A stretch of 64,000 bases of DNA, from contig JAJVHY010000013.1 in the NCBI GenBank assembly GCA_022072455.1, positions 1-64,000 on the forward strand, written 5' to 3'. The stretch is from Verrucomicrobiia bacterium. Lineage in GTDB: Bacteria; Verrucomicrobiota; Verrucomicrobiia; Palsa-1439. Positions 60,368-64,000 of this stretch are shown piece after piece (position 1 is the first letter of the stretch; every line of letters begins with the position of its first letter). A program made the translations under genes and the position numbers. Below the pieces are notes generated by a model. The model did no database searches. It was not told the origin of the DNA and was given only the letters and a program-made list of their open reading frames with translations.

Positions 60368-61660
60368 ATGCCCGTCTATCTCCTAAGTATTTACATCGCG
60401 CTAATATTCATCCGGCCTATGGATTGGTGGGAACCAATCATGGGTTGGCAACTCGTTACTTTAGCAGCAATCTTCACGCTCTTGGCTGGTTTTCCAAAAA
60501 TCATGGACGACTTCCCTCAGGCATGGAAGGCTATTCCCTCGGTCAAGCACGGTTTCTTCTTTGTATTCGGATGTATGCTCTCGTGGGTGCCTGTCTTTTG
60601 GTTCGAGGGAATGTGGGCGTCTTTTCAAGAGATGTTCAAGATTTACATTCTCTTCGTGCTGGTAATCGTGTTTGGACGGACGGACAAAGGGTATCAACTA
60701 CTCACACGGACACTGTTGCTGTGCAGTCTGTGGATGGCGATACATGCCATCCTCCAAATCCACCGCGGTTATGGATTCGCGGATTTGCGGCCCCGCTGGC
60801 GAGTTCGTAATCCTGTCACCAAAGAGGGTGACTGGCAGGCGATCGCTTTTGGAATCTTTGAAGATCCCAATGACCTTTGTCTGATCTTCATTATGGCAGT
60901 CCCCCTATTCTATGCAGAGCTTCGGTCGAAGGATTCACCTCTGTTTCGGATGCTAGCCATGGTGGGAATTCCCGTGGTCAGCTATGGAGTCTTCTGTACA
61001 AACTCACGTGGAGGCTACCTCGGAATCTTTGCGATGGTCATAGCCTTCTTGATGTCACGAACGAAAGGCTTCAAACGTTGGTTTCTTCTCGGTTTCAGTA
61101 TTTTTTTCCTGACAACGTTTGCGCCATCCCGCTTTGCCGCTGGGATTGTCGGCCAGTCTGACCGGGCCATCCTCTGGGGGCAAGGCATTGCAGCTTGGAA
61201 AACTCACCCCATCTTCGGTGTAGGCTTCGGCGATTTTGGCTCATACTCCAACGAGCGTAAAGCAGCGCACAACACCTACGTCCACGTCCTCACTGAAACC
61301 GGTGTTGTCGGTTATCTCCCATTTTTCCTGTTGGTGTATTTTTGCTTTGTGATTCTTAAAAGAGCCATGGCACTGGGCTTTCAGCTTCGCCTTGGCGATA
61401 AGTTGTTTATGGCGGGACTCTATTCGGCAGCTGTCGGTTATTTCACGTCACTCTATTTCTTGTCCCGGCAGAAAACTCACGTACCCTACATAATCCTCGG
61501 ACTAATGATCGCCAAGGCCATTAACGTATGCCAAAATCAAGAGATGTTCGACAAGGTCACCCACTTCAAACCACAAGATTATTGGCGAGCCATTATCTTC
61601 GGCTTTGGCAGCGTCATTTTCATGTGGGTCACGATCCGCATCGTCAACGCCATAGGGTAA
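60368..61660 (+). CDS. O-antigen ligase/polymerase-like membrane protein
   Basis: A 430-residue protein with about 11 hydrophobic segments. The large periplasmic loop region contains GVFCTNSRGGYLG (Ser-Arg-Gly-Gly), AAWKTHPIFGVGFGDFG and AHNTYVHVLTETGVVGYLPFF, the pattern of the Wzy/WaaL ligase superfamily; the conserved Arg and His are in these segments. It probably polymerises or ligates the polysaccharide in the periplasm. In a Wzm/Wzt system WaaL-type ligation is the more consistent role. AT content is raised. Confidence 0.83.
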   Translation: MPVYLLSIYIALIFIRPMDWWEPIMGWQLVTLAAIFTLLAGFPKIMDDFPQAWKAIPSVKHGFFFVFGCMLSWVPVFWFEGMWASFQEMFKIYILFVLVIVFGRTDKGYQLLTRTLLLCSLWMAIHAILQIHRGYGFADLRPRWRVRNPVTKEGDWQAIAFGIFEDPNDLCLIFIMAVPLFYAELRSKDSPLFRMLAMVGIPVVSYGVFCTNSRGGYLGIFAMVIAFLMSRTKGFKRWFLLGFSIFFLTTFAPSRFAAGIVGQSDRAILWGQGIAAWKTHPIFGVGFGDFGSYSNERKAAHNTYVHVLTETGVVGYLPFFLLVYFCFVILKRAMALGFQLRLGDKLFMAGLYSAAVGYFTSLYFLSRQKTHVPYIILGLMIAKAINVCQNQEMFDKVTHFKPQDYWRAIIFGFGSVIFMWVTIRIVNAIG

Positions 61661-61729
61661 ACGCCTCCATAGTACACGCAATTGATGATTTAGATGTGCG
61701 GAATACCCACCAATACCCGCAAATATGCA

Positions 61730-61766
61730 TTCACACTCACGTGCAGCTCAAGCGTTTGAGTGTGAA
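61730..61766. other. Intergenic hairpin
   Basis: Perfect 10-bp arms TTCACACTCA / TGAGTGTGAA around a 17-base loop in the 192-bp gap after the ligase gene. No T run follows, so it is not an obvious intrinsic terminator. I see nothing else in the gap except a GGAGA ribosome binding site at 61841. Confidence 0.5.
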
Positions 61767-61852
61767 GTCTCCGCGCTTGCATACGAAATCGAACTGACCG
61801 AATTTCCTGTGCCACTCTCTCGTAAACGGTAAACTAGATCGGAGACCATCAA

Positions 61853-63022
61853 ATGAATGATCCCTACTCGCCGTCTGTTGCTCAACGCATTCGCGACCTG
61901 CCACGGGCTGGAATCCGGATCATTTTCGACGAGGCCCAGAAATATCCTGACGCGATCCATCTGGAAATCGGACAGCCGGACTTTCCGACGCCCGCTCCGA
62001 TTTGCGACGCGGCCGCTGCCGCGATGCGTGCCGGGGAAACCCGGTACACCCCTAACCCCGGCACGTTGGCCTTGCGCGCAGACATTGCCCAGGCTGTTCA
62101 CCGCGACCATCAGGTCACCATCACACCAGACGAAATCGTCGTAACAACTGGAGGCATGGGCGCACTCGCCACTGGGATCGAAGCGATTCTCAATCCGGGT
62201 GACGAAATCTTGTTACCGGATCCAGGTTGGCCCAATTATGCGATGCAGGTCATTTGTGCCGGCGGGACGCCGACCTATTACGACTTGGACGCCCGGCAAG
62301 GCTACCAACCAGACCCCGCCCAAATTGCCCAACGCATCACCCCGCGCACCAGAGCCATCCTCGTCAATTCCCCTTCGAATCCGACGGGGGGAATCTTGAC
62401 CCACCCCATCGTTGAGGAAATCCTCGCGCTCGCGGAGAAACACAATCTCCTTATTATTTCCGATGAAGTTTACGACCGCATCGTGTTTGACAACACGTTT
62501 ACCTCGTTCCTCCGTGCCGAAAATCGTGACCGGGTCATATACATCAACAGTTTCTCCAAGACCTACGCCATGACCGGCTGGCGGATCGGCTACCTCATTG
62601 CCCCCCGCGCCATTGCCAGTGAAGTCGCCAAACTGCAGGAAGTCTACTGTGCGTGCGCCTGTAGCGTCTCGCAAGCCGCCGCCCGGGCTGCACTCCGTCT
62701 TCCCCAAAGTCAGGTTAAGGAGATGGTCCAACGCTACGACACACGTCGCACTGTGCTGACCAGCATCCTGACCGCCGGTGGTGTTCCACACTTCCAACCG
62801 CGTGGAACATTCTTCCTAATGGCCGACATCAGCGGAACGCGTCTCGACTCACAGGATTTCGCCCTGCAGTTGCTCCACGAACAGAAAGTAGCCGTCGCCC
62901 CTGGCCAGACTTTTGGCCGCAATGCGCGCCAGAATATCCGCCTTGCGTTTGCTGTCCGCGACGACCTGCTCGCAACGGCCGGACAACGGCTCGTAGAATT
63001 CATCGCCAAGCACACCCACTAA
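61853..63022 (+). CDS. Class I/II PLP-dependent aminotransferase
   Basis: A 389-residue fold-type I aminotransferase related to aspartate aminotransferase. Motifs: HLEIGQPDFPTP, TRYTPNPGTLALR, VTTGGMGALATGIEAIL, LVNSPSNPTGG, ISDEVYDRIVF and the PLP lysine in NSFSKTYAMTGWRIGY; the substrate-carboxylate Arg is in RQNIRLAFA. Amino-acid specificity cannot be read. It has a good GGAGA site seven bases before the ATG. It may feed amino groups to the locus or be an ordinary metabolic gene at its edge. Confidence 0.9.
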   Translation: MNDPYSPSVAQRIRDLPRAGIRIIFDEAQKYPDAIHLEIGQPDFPTPAPICDAAAAAMRAGETRYTPNPGTLALRADIAQAVHRDHQVTITPDEIVVTTGGMGALATGIEAILNPGDEILLPDPGWPNYAMQVICAGGTPTYYDLDARQGYQPDPAQIAQRITPRTRAILVNSPSNPTGGILTHPIVEEILALAEKHNLLIISDEVYDRIVFDNTFTSFLRAENRDRVIYINSFSKTYAMTGWRIGYLIAPRAIASEVAKLQEVYCACACSVSQAAARAALRLPQSQVKEMVQRYDTRRTVLTSILTAGGVPHFQPRGTFFLMADISGTRLDSQDFALQLLHEQKVAVAPGQTFGRNARQNIRLAFAVRDDLLATAGQRLVEFIAKHTH

Positions 63023-63033
63023 CTGAGGTCATC

Positions 63034-64000
63034 ATGGGAGCATTGACAAGCTGCCGCGTCCGCACCGTGGCGCGGTTTAACCACCAGAAGCGCTACCGTC
63101 TGTTCGACCAGATTCGCAACAATCTGACCCGTCCGGCGGAACAGATTGCCGCCGACCATCTGGCCAGCCTACAAAACGTCGTCACCCATGCGTACACCAC
63201 GACGATCGGTTACCGGCGTCTGTTCGACCAAGTTGGTTTCACTCCGAGCCAACTCCAACGCCCCGAGGACATCCAGCGCATCCCCATTGTCACCAAACGC
63301 GATTTTCAGACCCATCCGCAAGACTTTCAATCAAACATCGTTGATCCTGGTCAGTGCCAGAAGAAGTCCACCAGCGGATCGACCGGCACTCCGTTCACAT
63401 TCTACCGTGACTGGGATTACTTGGAACTGGGTCACGCCGGCACGATGCGCTGCATGGCGGTGGCTGGTTGGGAACCCGGTGAAGCTCTCGGCATCATCTG
63501 GGGTTATGAAAAGGAAGTCGAAAACTCGCTGAACCGCTTCAAGCAATGGGCGAAGCAGACTTACCTGCTGAATGCCTTCAAACAGACTGAAACGCTGATG
63601 AGCCAATGGGCGGACTTCCTCCTGCGTCGACGAATCCGCTATCTGTACGGCTATCCATCATCCTTACACCAATTCGCGGAGTTTCTTCTCCGTTGCCAGC
63701 GAAGCCTGCCGCTGCGCGCGGTGTTTTGCACCGCCGAAAAATATTTTGACTTTGAGCGTAAGAGCATCGAACGGGCATTTGCGTGCAAATCATTCGATCT
63801 TTACGGCAGTTCCGAAGTCCAGAACGTCGCATTCGAATGCACTCGCGGACGAATGCACATCGCGCTGGATTTCGTGCGGCTGGAGCAGGAGCAACTTCGG
63901 ACTCACGAACCTCCCTCACTGGTGGTGACATCGCTGCATAATTCGGTCCAGCCGTTCATCCGGTACGACCTCGGAGATTTTGGGCGTGTCCTCGCAGATC
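63034..64000 (+). CDS. PaaK/CapK-like adenylate-forming enzyme, partial (3' end missing)
   Basis: The frame opens at the ATG at 63034, 11 bases after the aminotransferase stop, and is still open at the window edge (322 codons visible). ANL-superfamily motifs: the phosphate loop KKSTSGSTGTPFTFYRD (about 110-126), YGYPSSLHQFAEFL, DLYGSSEVQNVAFEC (adenine-binding YGSSE) and IRYDLGDFG near the visible end. Members related to phenylacetate-CoA ligase, often annotated CapK, occur in capsule and exopolysaccharide loci, where their role is unclear. Being next to an aminotransferase, it may activate an amino or keto acid for glycan decoration. Confidence 0.82.
   Translation, partial: MGALTSCRVRTVARFNHQKRYRLFDQIRNNLTRPAEQIAADHLASLQNVVTHAYTTTIGYRRLFDQVGFTPSQLQRPEDIQRIPIVTKRDFQTHPQDFQSNIVDPGQCQKKSTSGSTGTPFTFYRDWDYLELGHAGTMRCMAVAGWEPGEALGIIWGYEKEVENSLNRFKQWAKQTYLLNAFKQTETLMSQWADFLLRRRIRYLYGYPSSLHQFAEFLLRCQRSLPLRAVFCTAEKYFDFERKSIERAFACKSFDLYGSSEVQNVAFECTRGRMHIALDFVRLEQEQLRTHEPPSLVVTSLHNSVQPFIRYDLGDFGRVLAD

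Overview
The window is about 64 kb of moderately GC-rich DNA, most likely from a member of the Verrucomicrobiota. The clues are a PEP-CTERM exported protein, a RfaH-led export-type polysaccharide locus, S23-type four-helix-bundle genes scattered among repeats, a ResB/CcsA cytochrome c assembly pair and a lipopolysaccharide-type heptose epimerase. This assignment is an inference from gene content. I saw no rRNA, tRNA, CRISPR array, transposase or replication origin. Genes are tightly packed, many share ATGA or GTGA overlaps, and no gene-free stretch exceeds 300 bases.

Left part (1-27.7 kb), mostly housekeeping and metal homeostasis. In order: the end of hldD; an iron/cobalamin-type ABC ATPase; nikR with an ECF nickel/cobalt importer (nikMN fusion, nikQ, nikO) that ends in an intrinsic terminator inside nikO; a PEP-CTERM protein with its own consensus-like promoter; an acyltransferase; an alpha/beta hydrolase-like protein lacking the nucleophile serine; a rhomboid protease; CstA; a lipoprotein with ResB and CcsA; an aldo/keto reductase; a four-helix membrane protein; and a membrane pyrophosphatase. 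An iron module follows (DtxR-FeoA fusion, FeoB split into GTPase and permease genes, and a divergent second DtxR regulator sharing a perfect palindromic operator). After it come DNA polymerase IV, an AGE-family epimerase, a rhamnose operon (aldolase, unknown protein, rhamnose isomerase) and a GbsR/MarR-type regulator with a palindrome just before its start codon.

Right part (27.8-64 kb), a large surface-polysaccharide locus. It opens with a RfaH/NusG paralogue and a Wzm/Wzt ABC exporter. It continues with a nonulosonic (pseudaminic/legionaminic-like) acid pathway: PseB, PseC, a PseG-like hydrolase fused to a PIG-L deacetylase, NeuB/PseI, a GNAT acetyltransferase, and an SpsF-like cytidylyltransferase fused to a second PseG/SpsG domain. 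A decoration module comes next (methyltransferases, epimerase, LicD-like protein, HAD phosphatase, LicC-like nucleotidyltransferase, ATP-grasp ligase). Then come glycosyltransferases, a beta-helix/LamG lipoprotein, a methyltransferase-kinase fusion, an O-antigen ligase/polymerase, an aminotransferase and a partial PaaK/CapK-like adenylating enzyme. Parts of the distal end (about 57.5-58.2 and 60.2-61.8 kb) look more AT-rich, suggesting recent acquisition.

The most unusual signal is in the repeats. One class consists of degenerate tandem 7-nt repeats, flanking four-helix-bundle genes, ending right at start codons, and sitting in-frame at two places inside pseC. The other class consists of short palindromic elements, often built as two hairpins within complementary ends, found between genes; one with perfect 22-bp arms lies in-frame inside the spsF-spsG fusion. 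Both classes appear to have inserted into functional genes without breaking the reading frame.
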